Positions 38,424 through 49,849 of a DNA stretch of 64,000 bases are shown in pieces (the first letter of the stretch is position 1; each line of letters starts with the position of its first letter). The stretch is from Amyelois transitella. Taxonomy: Eukaryota; Arthropoda; Insecta; Lepidoptera; Pyralidae. The stretch covers positions 6,351,501 to 6,415,500 of the forward strand of contig NC_083510.1 in NCBI RefSeq assembly GCF_032362555.1. Direction: 5' to 3'. The translations under genes and the position numbers were made by a program. The notes beneath the pieces are model-generated. The model searched no databases and was not told where the DNA came from. It saw nothing but the letters and a program-made list of their open reading frames with translations.

Positions 38424-38874
38424 TCTTTTCCTGTGAAAAACTCACCATCTTCTCCGTGGTACCTGCGACTTTGATGCTCATCGCTACAAAATTTGCAATG
38501 GTTACAAAAATCTCGATTATTTCTGTAACAGATTGTATTTCTGAAGCGATAAATATTTTATACGACGCATTAAAAATCAAATAAAAATGAACGTGTACAA
38601 TGACTGAACTGTGATAGACAATGATGATTGAACGAACGGACATGTTTGTACTATTTATTTTCTTATTAAATAAAGCATACAGTGCCAAAGAAGCATTGCA
38701 AAATTAAATGGTGTATTTTCTTTGTCGTATGCCACTATCCCAGTTATATGCCCTGACGTTATTAATTAAATAATGTTTATAATACTTCTTGATCAAAAGA
38801 TTAATTATTGAATGCATAATGACTCTTTTTTGATCATTATCTTTGCAAAGATTTTTAAACATTTCCTCTCGGAC

Positions 38875-39010
38875 TTATGGCTTATCTTTTAGGGTTCTTT
38901 CTGCTCAGCTTTGCAATAATCTCCCACAAGATACGAGATCTGCTCTTAACCTAAGTTCTTTTAAAACAGTAATCAAAAGAATGTATTCTAATGCATGTAA
39001 CAATTAAGTG
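38875..39010 (+). mobile_element. Jockey/CR1-like LINE C-terminal fragment
   Basis: Translates to FRVLSAQLCNNLPQDTRSAL, then NLSSFKTVIKRMYS and a stop. This matches the 'xxxxLWNxLPxxxRxxxxLxxFKxxLK' end of Jockey/CR1-type polyproteins. Fragment only. Confidence 0.6.
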
Positions 39011-39797
39011 AACTCATATTTATGTAAGTTTATATATATTTTATTAATGTATGTTTACCACTAAATATTAATAAATTTATTGTTTATTATAACGCATCCT
39101 TAATGCTTTCTATGTGTTCTGCCTCTTTAATTATGGACTTTCCTATAAAGATTTTACAAACAAAACAAACAACATTTTTGGTATTGAGTTTACAGCAAAA
39201 AAACATAAATATTGTTCCTCCCTCTACATGTTTTTGTTATCTTTTATTTTACTGCTTCGTGAGGTCATTCTTATGTATTTTGTTTATTAGCACTAACGTT
39301 AAAACAACAGTTAAGTGTCACATCACATATGATACTTATGTCACTTCCCTAAATGCTGAAAATTAAAATAACCCAAGATCATAGCTATTTTTATGTTTTT
39401 TTGAGGTAATAAATCAAACTATGCATTCATACTACAATACAAGTACCTTTGTGTCCGGTTAAAGGAGAGTAAAAGACAGTTTAGCCCGACTTACAACAAA
39501 CGTTGATGTATGTCCCAGTCAGTTTCAATAGATGTATCCATTTCTTTTCACTTACGTGCAGCTAATACTACATATCAGATTTATGTAGCTGTCAAAGTTT
39601 CTTAGTTTAACGAATAATCTTGCAAACTAAATTTGACATCGTAATTAATGTAATGGCACTCCATGACAATTGGTTTGAAATATTTAGATCTTAACGAAAG
39701 TGAAAATTAGGATACTAATGGAACAGACATAAACCTCGAAGCCTAGTTAGTATTTAAGTATAGATAAGTAAGTTGAGAACGAATGTACTAAACTTTT

Positions 39798-39862
39798 TTA
39801 CTAAAATTTTTAGTATCGTCTTTGATACATCTTATCAAAGACGATACTAAAAATTTTAGTAA
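39798..39862. repeat. Perfect 30-bp inverted repeat with 5-base loop
   Basis: Left arm 39798-39827 and right arm 39833-39862 are exact reverse complements ('ttactaaaatttttagtatc' ... 'gatactaaaaattttagtaa'). They are separated by CATCT. No other feature covers it. Confidence 0.95.
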
Positions 39863-40034
39863 GTTGAAGTTAAGGAAGCAAGCAGCAGGCTTGTGAATCT
39901 GGTGACCCGACATTCCGCTCTCAACCTGTTTGTGTAGTGAGTAGTCCAAGGTCGGAGATGAACGTAGAATAGGATACAACGCGTGCGGACCAACTTTTCG
40001 CCTGACCCTTAACTTTAGGAAAATTTTCTACATA

Positions 40035-40165
40035 TCGAACATACATACTTATAATTAAGTCTTTAATTCCTTTCGAGGTAGACAGAGCCAACAGTATCGA
40101 GAAGTCTGAAAGTCCACATTCAGCTGTATAGCTAAATGACAGGATTATGATGCCAATTGTGACAG
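40035..40165 (+). repeat. Family A repeat, truncated
   Basis: 'tcctttcgaggtagacagag' and 'gtccacattcagctgtatag' retained; the distal half is missing. Confidence 0.65.
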
Positions 40166-40419
40166 CTAAAAAAATAAATTTAGTTAGTACCTACTAGTAA
40201 AAATTGAATTGTAATTTTTACTGTGTAATTATTATAAATTAACCAAACCTTTATTTTCCATTTTTTTATCCTCTGAACTGAACCGAAATTACTAATTACG
40301 GTGGTCTGAAAAGTTATAAAAATTTCGGTATACTCGTAATTTTTTTTAATGTTGCACTTTTATACAAATCAAGTTTATGAGTCTACCTACTTCCCACGAA
40401 AATATAACACGTATATAAT

Positions 40420-40520
40420 AACACACATACATTTAATCATATCTATTCCATTGCGGGGTAGACAAAGCCAACAGTCTAGAAAAAACTGATAGTCCATGTT
40501 CAGCTTTTTCGGCTAAATGA
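40420..40520 (+). repeat. Family A repeat, truncated
   Basis: 'atctattccattgcggggta' through 'gttcagctttttcggctaaa'; the distal half is missing. Confidence 0.65.
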
Positions 40521-40689
40521 TGGAATATGTATATGAAATTTAGACTAGTAAATATAAAAATGTATACATTTGGCGGTAAGATTGGATATGGGAGAATATA
40601 TTTGTCGCAAGTAGACTGCAACCCATCAATAACATTTGCAGTAGTGATAACCAGTTATTACCCAAAAGTTATTCTATCTACTGAGATAG

Positions 40690-40858
40690 AATACTTTTTG
40701 GGTTTTGGACGGCCGACAAAGGAGAGGCAGACCAAAAAGACATTGGGACGATCTATGAACGATATTATGGAAATAACAGGAAGGTATATAAATAAAAATC
40801 TTTTAGCTATAAAAAGGAGAGGGGATTTAATATATTATCAATGTTTGGTGAATAATTA
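40690..40858 (+). mobile_element. Possible RTE-like C-terminal relic
   Basis: The frame reads FGRPTKERQTKKTLGRSMND, then IMEITGRYINKNLLAIKRRG. This resembles the 'GRPxxRWxDDIxxxAGxxWMxxAxDRxxWR' end of RTE-like reverse transcriptases, strongly decayed. Weak but ordered similarity. Confidence 0.4.
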
Positions 40859-41371
40859 AAAAGAACAAATTTATTTTGATGATTTCCGTACGAGTATTTG
40901 CACTTTGAAGGTGGTAGTAGAATTGAAATAAAGTTATGTTCACGTTATTAAGTGATATCTTGTATCATTTTCGTAAAATGAATATTTTTCTATTTAAAGT
41001 AGGTAGAAGATATATGTATGTTTAATAAAGACTCCTGGTTATATTTATTACAAAAGCAATTTTCGGGTTTCTGGCATAATTAATATCTAAATACGACAGT
41101 ATAATGTCTTGTCAGTTACTTGTGAAATTTATGTAAATACATGTTTTAAGTATTCATAAACCTTTGAAACTCACAATTAATTTCAAAACAATAAGCAATA
41201 AATTTTTTGGCCTTAAAATTTTATGCTTATTATAAGGCTAACCTTAGAAGTACAAAAAAACAATAATAAATTTTTAGTAGTTATTCTTGTGAAAAAAGGA
41301 TTGCATTCTTGAAAAAAAAAATATTCTTTGTAACAAAAATGATTTATATATAAGTGTAGTGCAGTGTAGCC

Positions 41372-42958
41372 TTAATCTGAATCATCTTTAGAGTGTGCAA
41401 CCGAATCTGTCACTGGCTCAGGAGTAGTCTTTGTAGCTAAATAGCGCAACGCTCGTTCTATAGCGGGTGGGATCGGCGGCGGCGTCGGCAGGTGCGCGCC
41501 TGTCGGACGGTAGCCGTTTTCATCCGCCGTGTACGATAAACTAAAATCTTGACCATTTTTATCCTAGAAATAAAATACAGAATAATTCTGTAAAAAAAAT
41601 TGGTGAACTGCGTACTTCAAGCGATCTTGTAAAAAATCTACATTATATTCATGACTAATTGATTTGAAATTACTTTAATGCCGTCCGCAGTATCCTCTCC
41701 AGGTCACATGTACAAAATTTAAAAAAGCGGTATTTTACAAAATTTTAAAAAATACCGTAAAAATATTTTTACGTACCGTGTAAGAAAAACTTCCAACTAC
41801 AGATTCGCCTGTTTTGTTGTCCTCAAACGATTTCAATTCGCCTTTTTCGAAAACTTGAGTACCATCTCCGCCCTCATAACTAAAAATAAAATTCAATCAT
41901 TTGTTCATTTGACTCAACACTCTCTTCCTCTTAGTTTTTATCTCAATCACATCACGAGCCCAAAGCATGCATTTTGAAATAGGAGCAACTCTCATCGGAC
42001 CTCCGCAGGGGAACCGAATCCATAATTTATCATGGTTAAAACTGCACTCGATGAACCTGCGTTTTCTCTTAGTCGCCTCTTATTAATGGGAAGGTATGGA
42101 GTGGATATTTTTAAAAGTGAATTGACATTGGGTCGAAAAACTCTCTCTCATCTGCCATGGCTAATTGTTTGTTGTGGGTTTGACTTCCGAATAAAGGATT
42201 TGCTATTTTGCACTAATAAACAAAAGTCGTAAAAAATGACAAAATTTTTACCTGTAATGAAAGTCGCCACTGTGACCATAAACTTGATTTTCAGATTGAA
42301 TAATTGGTATAACAGGGTCACGTTCCCGACTTCTAGGTCGATTATGGGTGTTTTCAGTCTCGACTTTTTTCTTGGAATTGTCAAAGTTATTAAGCGTTTC
42401 TGTTGTAGTTGTTATATTTTCATGAATTGTTGTTTCATTTCCACTGATTGTGTTATTTGATATTTTTGGCACCACTTTTTGAACGCGACGGCGATTTGAA
42501 TGACCATGATTTCGATTTTTAGAGCGCTGTAAATCTTGTTTATTATTTCTTACAGTAGCGTGTTCTTGTTCATAAACTACAGCCACTGGTATTTGAAGAT
42601 CTTCTTTAATGATTTTTGTGTCAGATATTTTGATATTAGCTGCATTATTATCAGAAGATTTGACATTAAAATCACCCCTTTCTCTCGGCAGTGTATGGAT
42701 TTGAATATCACCGATTTCCTTATTTGGTAAAATATTATTGTTTGCTTTATTGTCAATAGATTTTCCTTCGCGACTTCCAGTTTCTTCAAAAACTATTGCG
42801 ACAGGTATTGTTTCCTCAGGAGGATGATTAAATTTGTAGACTTCTCTTAATACTCTGTCAACGTTTTGTATTGGTTTATACGCACCATTAGATATGTCAC
42901 TTGTCCATACAGCATTTATGAACACCAAAACGATTTTAATCGAATAAATAATAAACAT
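41372..42958 (-). CDS. RR-1 cuticular protein with long N-terminal extension (minus strand)
   Basis: Only minus-strand gene of the cluster. Exons (transcript order) 42958-42252, 41879-41777, 41563-41372; 333 residues. Exon 1 holds the whole signal peptide ([20 protein letters not shown]) plus ~215 residues of charged, Asn/Lys-rich sequence. That contains two copies of an IPVA[I/V]V[F/Y]E motif ([22 protein letters not shown]), a basic patch ([14 protein letters not shown]) and three N-glycosylation sequons (NNT, NET, NIT). The phase-2 intron then falls in 'HYS|YEGGDG' as in its neighbours. The second intron cuts the core itself, [20 protein letters not shown] with ENGYRP. The tail is [20 protein letters not shown], ending in an acidic SKDDSD. 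The extended N-terminus is two to three times longer than in the compact members. It lies head-to-head with the 45608 gene. Confidence 0.92.
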
Positions 42959-43063
42959 TATTTTAGATTACTAATACAGTGCAACTTATCTCTAAGACGG
43001 TTGAATTCGTTATGAAAATGAGTCAGATGATCAACTTAAACAAAGTAATCTGTTTTTTTTCTA

Positions 43064-43071
43064 TATTTATA
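43064..43071 (-). promoter_or_regulatory. Candidate TATA box of the minus-strand gene
   Basis: TATAAATA on the minus strand, about 106 bases before the ATG at 42958. No clear initiator was picked out. Confidence 0.5.
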
Positions 43072-44204
43072 TTTGAATAGACTAGTCCGACAGGAATTAA
43101 TTTCTTATTTTGTTTTTGTCCTAGCATGATTAATTTTCATTCAAATGATGATATCATCATTTGTATACTCTTTGAACATACGGAAGTTTCGTCTAGTCTG
43201 TTTAACTACCAATTAATCAGTATCAATCAAATTTATTTACATGTTAACCTAACTAGCAGAGATTCTTACTTAAGGACAACATTTTTGTTGTTTAAAAATT
43301 TAAGGCTAGCCCCTAACAAACGTTGTTTGAGTGCTGATTGCTACAACATTGAGCATACACTACGGTCTAAAAATAACAAATACTAGTGAAATATTGTCAT
43401 TATACATCTAAACCAACATTACAAATTTGTAAGGTTAATTAAGTTGCATTCATATCAGAACAAAATAAAAAATATATATTGAAATGGAAACAAAGTCAGC
43501 AATTTCCAGATAAGCTTATACTGAGGTTAAATTTATCCACCGAATATATAAGGCGCTACTAAATTGTCTAGTTGAAAATATAGATAAATACATATTATAT
43601 CATTTACAAGAGTTCATATAATTTATATTCGTCGCTATTAGAATGATATTCAGAAGTCAAAAGCGTGCCCGGCTAATGGCACATTCAATCCATGACCGGT
43701 TGGTACATACCAATGATTTTTTTCTTAATTATGTACAATAGTTTGAATGCTAACCGCGCTAACTGTTCTTATAGTGAAGGAAATCGTTGTGAGGAATCCT
43801 GCACATTCATTCAACCGGATGTGTAACTATAATTTAATATGAGTTATTTTCCCCTGAAAAGGATGTAGAGATCAGATGGTTGTAAAAACCGAGCTCACCC
43901 ATTCACATATTATCTCTAGAAGGGTGAGGACGGGACTAACACCACAAGGAAAGAAGATATTCAGAAAAAATATAGAGACTGATCAGCAGAATAATTATAT
44001 AATCAATATATGAAAAAATAACTAAAAAATATTCACGAATCAATATCATGTTGATAAACTGTGGGTAATTCCTGCTCGATTTTCGGTAAATGGTGAATGA
44101 TTGTGTAAACATCTATCTATATCTATGTATTTGATGTAAATTAATAGTACAATCACTATTCAAATATTTTAAGAAACGTAGGAAGCTAATATGGTATATA
44201 TGGT

Positions 44205-44455
44205 TCCCAGCACTAATACAAAAAAGAATAGGACCACTCCATCTATCTCCCATGGATGTCGTAAAAGGCGACTAAGAAATATGCTTATAAACTTGGGATT
44301 CTTTTTTTAAGTGATGGGCTAGCAACCTGTCACCATTTTTAATCTCAATTCTATCTGAAGGTGGGCTAACAGTCTTTTCAAGACTGTTTGTTGGCTCTGT
44401 CTACCCCGCAAGGGATATAGACGTGAGAATATGTATGTATGTATGTAAAATACTA
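44205..44455 (-). repeat. Short interspersed repeat, family A
   Basis: Reverse copy with 'ccccgcaagggatatagacg', a (TATG) tail at its end and 'ccatggatgtcgtaaaaggc' near its start. It has lost part of its centre. Confidence 0.8.
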
Positions 44456-45543
44456 CAGCTGGAACCTCAACATAAATTTCGGCAATAATTATTATGAAAA
44501 TAGCAAGATATTTGATAAGTAGGAATTTTGGAAACGTGGAACGAAACTTTTGTATTAGTTGTTAAAGCGTGTGTCCGCAAGTGTTCCATGGAGGTTGCAG
44601 CCAGACTAAATTGCTTGGATAATGATAACTTGTTATCTTATTGGTGCAAAATAGACAAACATAACAGTTAAGACTGTAGAAAACAAAAATGTAGTATCTT
44701 ATAAATCAATGTCATGAAAAACCGTCGTTTTAGGTGGCGTTATATATTTAACCCGAATAATGTAGATAAGATATCGTTTTCTTATCTTTTTGTTCGGTCA
44801 TTCGACTTTCCATAATTCGTTAAGACAGTTATATGTATTTTTTTTTAATTGTCGTATCTTGGATTCATCATTTGTGCAACTGCACAAAGTTAACTAATTT
44901 TAATGATAAATATAAAAGAGTGTCCATTTAATGAACAAATAATTTTCAGAGATAATTTTAATAAAAGAAACTTCATCTGGATCCAGCAAGTTCCATTAAA
45001 AGTTTTCCTATATTACATGTACATACTACATACACAACAATATTTGAGATTTTTTTTAATAGGAACAGATCAGGGTAATTTTTATCTGACCCGTTATCAA
45101 ACCACGTGTTTTTTAATGATTAACCGACTGACTGATAGTCTTTAGGTGTGCACTAAGAGAGGATTTCACGTAATTCCTCGTACCGCGGGCGTGCAACAAT
45201 ATTTATTAATTAATGGAATTTTTGTTCGGTATTTAAATAATCCCCTGTATACCTAAAGTAACATATTTGGTTAGGAAAAGTTAACTTACGTAATTAATTC
45301 GTAAAACTGACTCTGGCTGTGAAGAAACGTACCAATCTTTTCGATTAGCGGATCTTGTTTAATCTGTCTACTATTAATCCGAGGAGTTCGTCACTGGTCA
45401 TGTCTCATTGTTGACACCTAGTCGATTGTGCAATTTTCCGAAGAACATCTCTGTCAAGCGCTAAGGTTGAAGTATTTAGCGTCCACTAAGGCTCGTTCCG
45501 CCGGAAGGCGGGGGGAGGATAGTGTAAATATCTGAATCTTACA

Positions 45544-45582
45544 TATAAGTGCTCATGAAGTCTGGAGTACCACTCATCAGTA
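45544..45582 (+). promoter_or_regulatory. TATA box and initiator of the 45608 gene
   Basis: TATAAG at 45544-45549 and TCAGTA at 45577-45582. The 5' UTR would be about 29 bases. Confidence 0.6.
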
Positions 45583-45607
45583 GAATTCTGGACTTTATAC
45601 AGTGAAG

Positions 45608-48600
45608 ATGTTTTATAAATTAATTTTCGTGTGCTTGTTAGCGACGTGCGTGAATTCTGCGCCGGCGCCGGATAGCGCGCCACCACCGGAAAAACAGCAA
45701 CCTACAGTGATCCCAATAGTTTCACAATCAGAGGAATTGGAGCCGAATGGCACATATAAATTTAGGTAAGTACTAAATGATGTGAAGATATTCAGAAAGA
45801 TAGTTAAAATTCATACTTAATTACTTTTGAATTTTAAACCAAAATTAATAAATACTATTTATAAATAATGGAAATAAAACACGCACGTTACCTTTATTTT
45901 ATCTCGGACGTTTACAAATAGTAAATAAAGCAACGCGAAATTAAAAAAAAAAATTATAAAAAATTGATATAATTATTTAAATATTATTATTTTATATCTA
46001 TAAATTTATATCTCTACAAGTCTTGATACATCTATATTCTTTATCTATACATATATACAAAAGCGAAAACCAGTCACTTAGGAATCACGAAACCGCGAAA
46101 TCTACTGAGCCAATAAAGATGAAATTTGGCAGGAAGGTAGTTTTTAATTAGGAGAGATCCACTAAGAAAGGATTTTTTTCCTAAGGGGGTGAAATAGGGG
46201 TTGCAAGTTTGTATGAAACCTCGTCATTTTTTGTGTGGGATAATAACTTGAAATTTTAGATTTAAATTTACGATTAGATTAAAATAATAATTCATTAATT
46301 GGATTTTGAAAATTGTATTCCTAAGGGTGTGAAATAGGGGTTGCAAGTTTGTATGAAACTTCGTCATTTTTAGTATTGGACACGAGAAAATTGTGATTTA
46401 AATTTACGGTTAGATTAAAAAAATAATTCATTAATTAGATTTTGTAAATTGCATTTCTAAGGGGGTGAAATAGGGGTTGCAAGTTTGTATGAAATTTCGT
46501 CATTTTTAATGTTGGACGCATGAAATTTGAGATTAAAATTTACGGTTAGATTAAAATAATATATAATAATAATAATAAAATAATTCATTAATATAATTTT
46601 GAAAATTGATAATTCAAATTGAAAAATTTTAGAATAAAATTTTGGTTGGTATGAAAAAATCATTAAAACATTGGATTTTGAAAACTGCATCTCAAGGGCG
46701 AAAAATAAGGGTAGGAAGTTTGTATGAAACTTCGTTTTTTGATGGGTGTCGAAGTGCGAGAAGTCTTAAATATTGGTTAGTAAAAAATACGTATCAGTTT
46801 CGGAAAGCAGGATGGCACTAAATAGGATGGGATGGAACATGATATGACTGGACGGGGCAGGACGGGACACAACAGGTTGGGACGAGACGGAACAGAACGA
46901 GAAGAGACGGGACAAGACGGGAGAAGCCATATGAATTTAAATCAAATATAAACTTAAAACAGTCCCGCACGATACTGGATTAAAAATGGGTGAAATTTTA
47001 TGGCGTATCCTTATAATCTAAAATACATTTGCCCGGGCGAAGCCGCGGGTAAAAGCTAGTTTTCTATAAATATAAAAGTACACAGACTGACAATCAATGC
47101 AAATCCTTAACCGCTTGGTCTGGAGATGGGACGTTGGCTTGTAAGATCTAGGAGTCGGTGGGCAAAATTTTGAGAGCATTCCGAAGAAATTCCCATCAGA
47201 CTTTCGTTTTTCGCAAGTGATGACATGGACGTACTCGAGTATTGCGTAAAAATTTTAGGTGCATATTATATTGAATTGAATTGCTTTTCTTTTTTGACTT
47301 AATTGGATAGAGGGACACTTAGAATTAATAATAAAAAGTAAAAATATATTTTTTTTAATTTTTTGTCTGTCTGTATGTATGATCACGCTTATCTCCGAAA
47401 GTACTGAACCGATTTATTTAAAACTTTCACCAATTGCTTTGTTTTAACTCAGAAAAATATTTAAAGTTTGTTTCATCGAAATCGGTTCACTAAAAAAATT
47501 CAAAGTCGTTTATCATTGTACGACAGCATTGTGCCTAATAACATCTATACTAATATTATAAAGCTGGAAGTTGTTTGTTTAAACGCGCTAATCTCAGGAA
47601 CTACTGGTTCGTATTAAAAAAATATTTTTGCTTTGAATAGACCATTTATCAAAGGAAGGCTTTAGACTATATAATATTACGCTGAAACTATAAGGAGCAA
47701 AGAAATAATGCAATATGTGGAAAAAAAAAAACGGGGAAAATTATTCATCCTTGAGGGTTTTAATGATGTCCAAAATAATCTGTATAAAAAATCTTGCAGA
47801 GGTATCACATTTTACAGGATTACGCGTGTATAAGAAGTGACAAATGTCTTTCAGAAGTGTAATAATTCGACTTGAATTAAAATTTCAGCTATGAAACTGG
47901 CAATGGAATTAAACGCGAAGAAACATCATATGATAAGGTGCTCCCAAAAGGCCGCTCTGCCAGTAGTAATGAAGGCGGTGAGAGTGACAGTGATGAAAGC
48001 GATGAAATTCATGTACAGCAAGGATCTTATTCCTACACCGCTCCTGATGGAACGCTCATTTCTGTGAGGTAAAATAAGACATACATACATATAATTACGT
48101 TTATATTGCTTGCGGGGTAGACTGTGCCAACAATCTTGAAAATACTGTTAAGCCACGTTCAGCTGTTTGTTTGGCTAAATGATAGATTTGAGACAGGTTG
48201 CTAGCCCATCGCCTAAAAGAAGAATCCCAAGTTTATAAGCCTATCCCTTAGTAGCTTTTTACGATATCCATTGAAAAGAGATGGAGTGGTCCTATTCTAT
48301 TTTCTATTGGTGCTGGAAATCTCACTGCACTAATAGAAAATAATTAAAGAATTTGGTTAAATGATTTATTAGTGTTTATGAGTTAAATTATTATTTACGT
48401 ACTTGAGAAAATAAAGATCATAAAATTCACATAACTGTGACATGTTCAGCAAATAATAAAACAAAGTTTGACGAATGTTATTTATCTGGTAATTAACCTA
48501 TTCGACATTATGTATATACTTAATATTAGTCTAAGCAAATCTTGATATAGTTGAATAAAAAATAATGAATTTATATTTAGTCTTATATAATTGTAAAAGT

Positions 48601-49318
48601 AACCGTTAAAAATATAAATATATTAAAATGTAACCCTAAAGGTCTTTTACAAGGATAAGGTGCATTATTTATAATAATTAAATTTTTCGTTGTTGTTTTG
48701 AATAGGTACATTGCTGACGAAAATGGTTTTCGACCAATTGGGGACCACATACCTAGAATACCTTCCGCATCATCGGAAAATTCGGGTGAAAAGTCTGGTC
48801 GTGCGCTAAAGTCTGACAGCAAAGCTTCTGGTTCTGCACCTGCAGCTAAAACTGCGAAACCTGACTCACAAACACCGGCAAAAAAACAAGAAGAATCATC
48901 TGATTCTCCTGATGCACAAAAAAAATCTGCTGATTCTAGTCAGGCACCAGAAGCACAGACTGAAACAGCATCTTCTTCGCCGGAATCCTCAACACCATCA
49001 GAGTCAACAACATCAGCGGCATCCGAAACAAGTAACCCAGCTGAAGCGTCTTCAACTGCCACTCCCGAAGGTTCATCGACTACAGGTTCGGAGTCGTCTT
49101 CTACAGCTAGTCCTGAATTATCAACTGCCGCTTCAGATGTATCATCAACGTCTAGTGCCGACACGCCATCAACTGCCTTGACAGAATCTGCTTCTGAGGC
49201 AGCATCAACAGCCGGTCCTGCTTCCACCCCAACCTCTGAGGAATCTCTTTCTTCTACGGGATCCGCACCAGCGGAGGATTCTTCAACGGAAGCAGCGACA
49301 TCTACTACTGCTGTTTAA
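45608..49318 (+). CDS. RR-1 cuticular protein with Ser/Thr-rich mucin-like tail
   Basis: Exons 45608-45765, 47889-48068, 48706-49318; 316 residues. The signal peptide MFYKLIFVCLLATCVNSA lies wholly in exon 1, unlike most cluster members. A Pro/Glu linker leads to 'SEELEPNGTYKFSYETGNGI'; the phase-2 intron sits before YET as elsewhere. An acidic Ser/Asp/Glu insert (SNEGGESDSDESDEIH) precedes the core [20 protein letters not shown] with ENGFRPIGDHIP. The second intron cuts this core at V|R-Y-I-A, a position not used by its neighbours. In place of the PTPPP tail there are ~185 residues (133-316) of Ser/Thr/Ala/Pro/Glu with loose repeats of type SSTASPELSTAASD, likely O-glycosylated. A poly(A) signal AATAAA lies only 5 bases past the stop (49323). 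Function: a chitin-binding protein with a hydrated or glycosylated spacer is the simplest reading. Confidence 0.93.
46060..47062 (-). repeat. Transposon relic with ~140-bp internal repeats and GGACG-rich patch
   Basis: The unit 'gggggtgaaataggggttgc' + 'aagtttgtatgaaact' + 'tcgtcattttt' starts near 46180, 46320, 46455 and (diverged) 46691. A GGGAC/GGACG-rich run covers 46815-46925. The right end 'gggcgaagccgcgggtaaaa' + 'gctagt' is the reverse of a common element head. Confidence 0.7.
47290..47540 (-). repeat. Element C, partial reverse copy
   Basis: 'cttatctccgaaagtactga', 'actttcaccaattgctttgt' and 'gtttcatcgaaatcggttca' match 6008-6560 and 30600-31115. Confidence 0.75.
47540..47780 (-). 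repeat. Dispersed element copy, reverse
   Basis: 'actaatattataaagctgga' to 'aattattcatccttgaggg' is the reverse of the element at 25006-25238. Confidence 0.7.
48082..48330 (+). repeat. Family A repeat in intron 2 of the 45608 gene
   Basis: (ATAC) start, 'attgcttgcggggtagactg', 'ccatcgcctaaaagaagaat' and 'ggtgctggaaatctcactgc'. Inserted just downstream of the exon 2 donor. Confidence 0.8.
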
Positions 49319-49849
49319 TTTTAATAAAAATGAAAAAGCTTTATAATGGTGCCATCTTCGTATAATAACATGTTTAATTCTCTAAGTGATATAAGATGTT
49401 TCTGATTTGAGCCTTTAGTATTATGCTTATCTGATAAAATCGTCCCAAATGGATGTCTAAAGGATAATCTGTTCACCACACATAAATAATTTTATACATA
49501 AATTGAAAAAAAAAAAACCTGATTGTGATATTCGTTGTATTATAGTCGACATTGTGTGTAATGTTTATTGACCTTTTGTAAATTATATAATGAACTGCCT
49601 TTTAATTGTTTTATTAAAATTAATATGTTTAAAGTAAAGCAAAAAGTCGTTACCTATGAATATTTAAGTTTACTATAACTAACCAATTGACTGGTATTAT
49701 AAATATGATCAATATTGTGAAATTCCTCTTTTTTGGGTCTGTGTCTCTAAACAGCAAACACGACCCTATAGCTTATATTCATTTTAGTTAGCGCGTAGTT
49801 TATATGTCAGTCATTTGATTTGAAAATTAAGGTTGAAATTAATAAGATA

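Larger units (their letters stand above)
38424..41371. other. Intergenic with LINE relics and a perfect hairpin
   Basis: Holds the 3' UTR of the 28493 gene, a Jockey/CR1-like C-terminal fragment (38875-39010), a 30-bp perfect inverted repeat (39798-39862), two truncated family A repeats and an RTE-like C-terminal relic (about 40690-40830). No gene seen. Confidence 0.55.
42959..45543. other. Shared upstream region of the head-to-head gene pair
   Basis: 2.6 kb between the divergent starts, with a family A repeat (44205-44455, minus) and an unclassified repeat fragment near 43780-43960. It is otherwise AT-rich with no gene seen, and could hold regulatory sites for both genes. Confidence 0.5.
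45766..47888 (+). other. First intron of the 45608 gene, filled with repeats
   Basis: 2.1 kb consisting largely of a repeat-bearing element (about 46060-47062) and element C-type copies (47290-47540 and 47540-47780). The acceptor is at 47887-47888. Confidence 0.8.

Noticed and set aside
39788-39979. Minus-strand frame of 63 codons over the hairpin
   Set aside because: Produced by the inverted repeat; no coding features.
43543-43700. TATATAAGG with a downstream ATG near 43643
   Set aside because: The reading frame that follows has no signal peptide and no donor in a cluster-like position.
44833-44931. Small frame starting MYFFLIVVSWIHHLC, possible secreted peptide
   Set aside because: Only 32 codons, a poorly spaced TATA-like element, and no splice partner or family match. 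Kept only as a remote possibility.
48912-49227. Overlapping His/Gln-rich (+) and Asp/Val-rich (-) frames
   Set aside because: Shadow frames of the Ser/Thr-rich tail of the 45608 gene.
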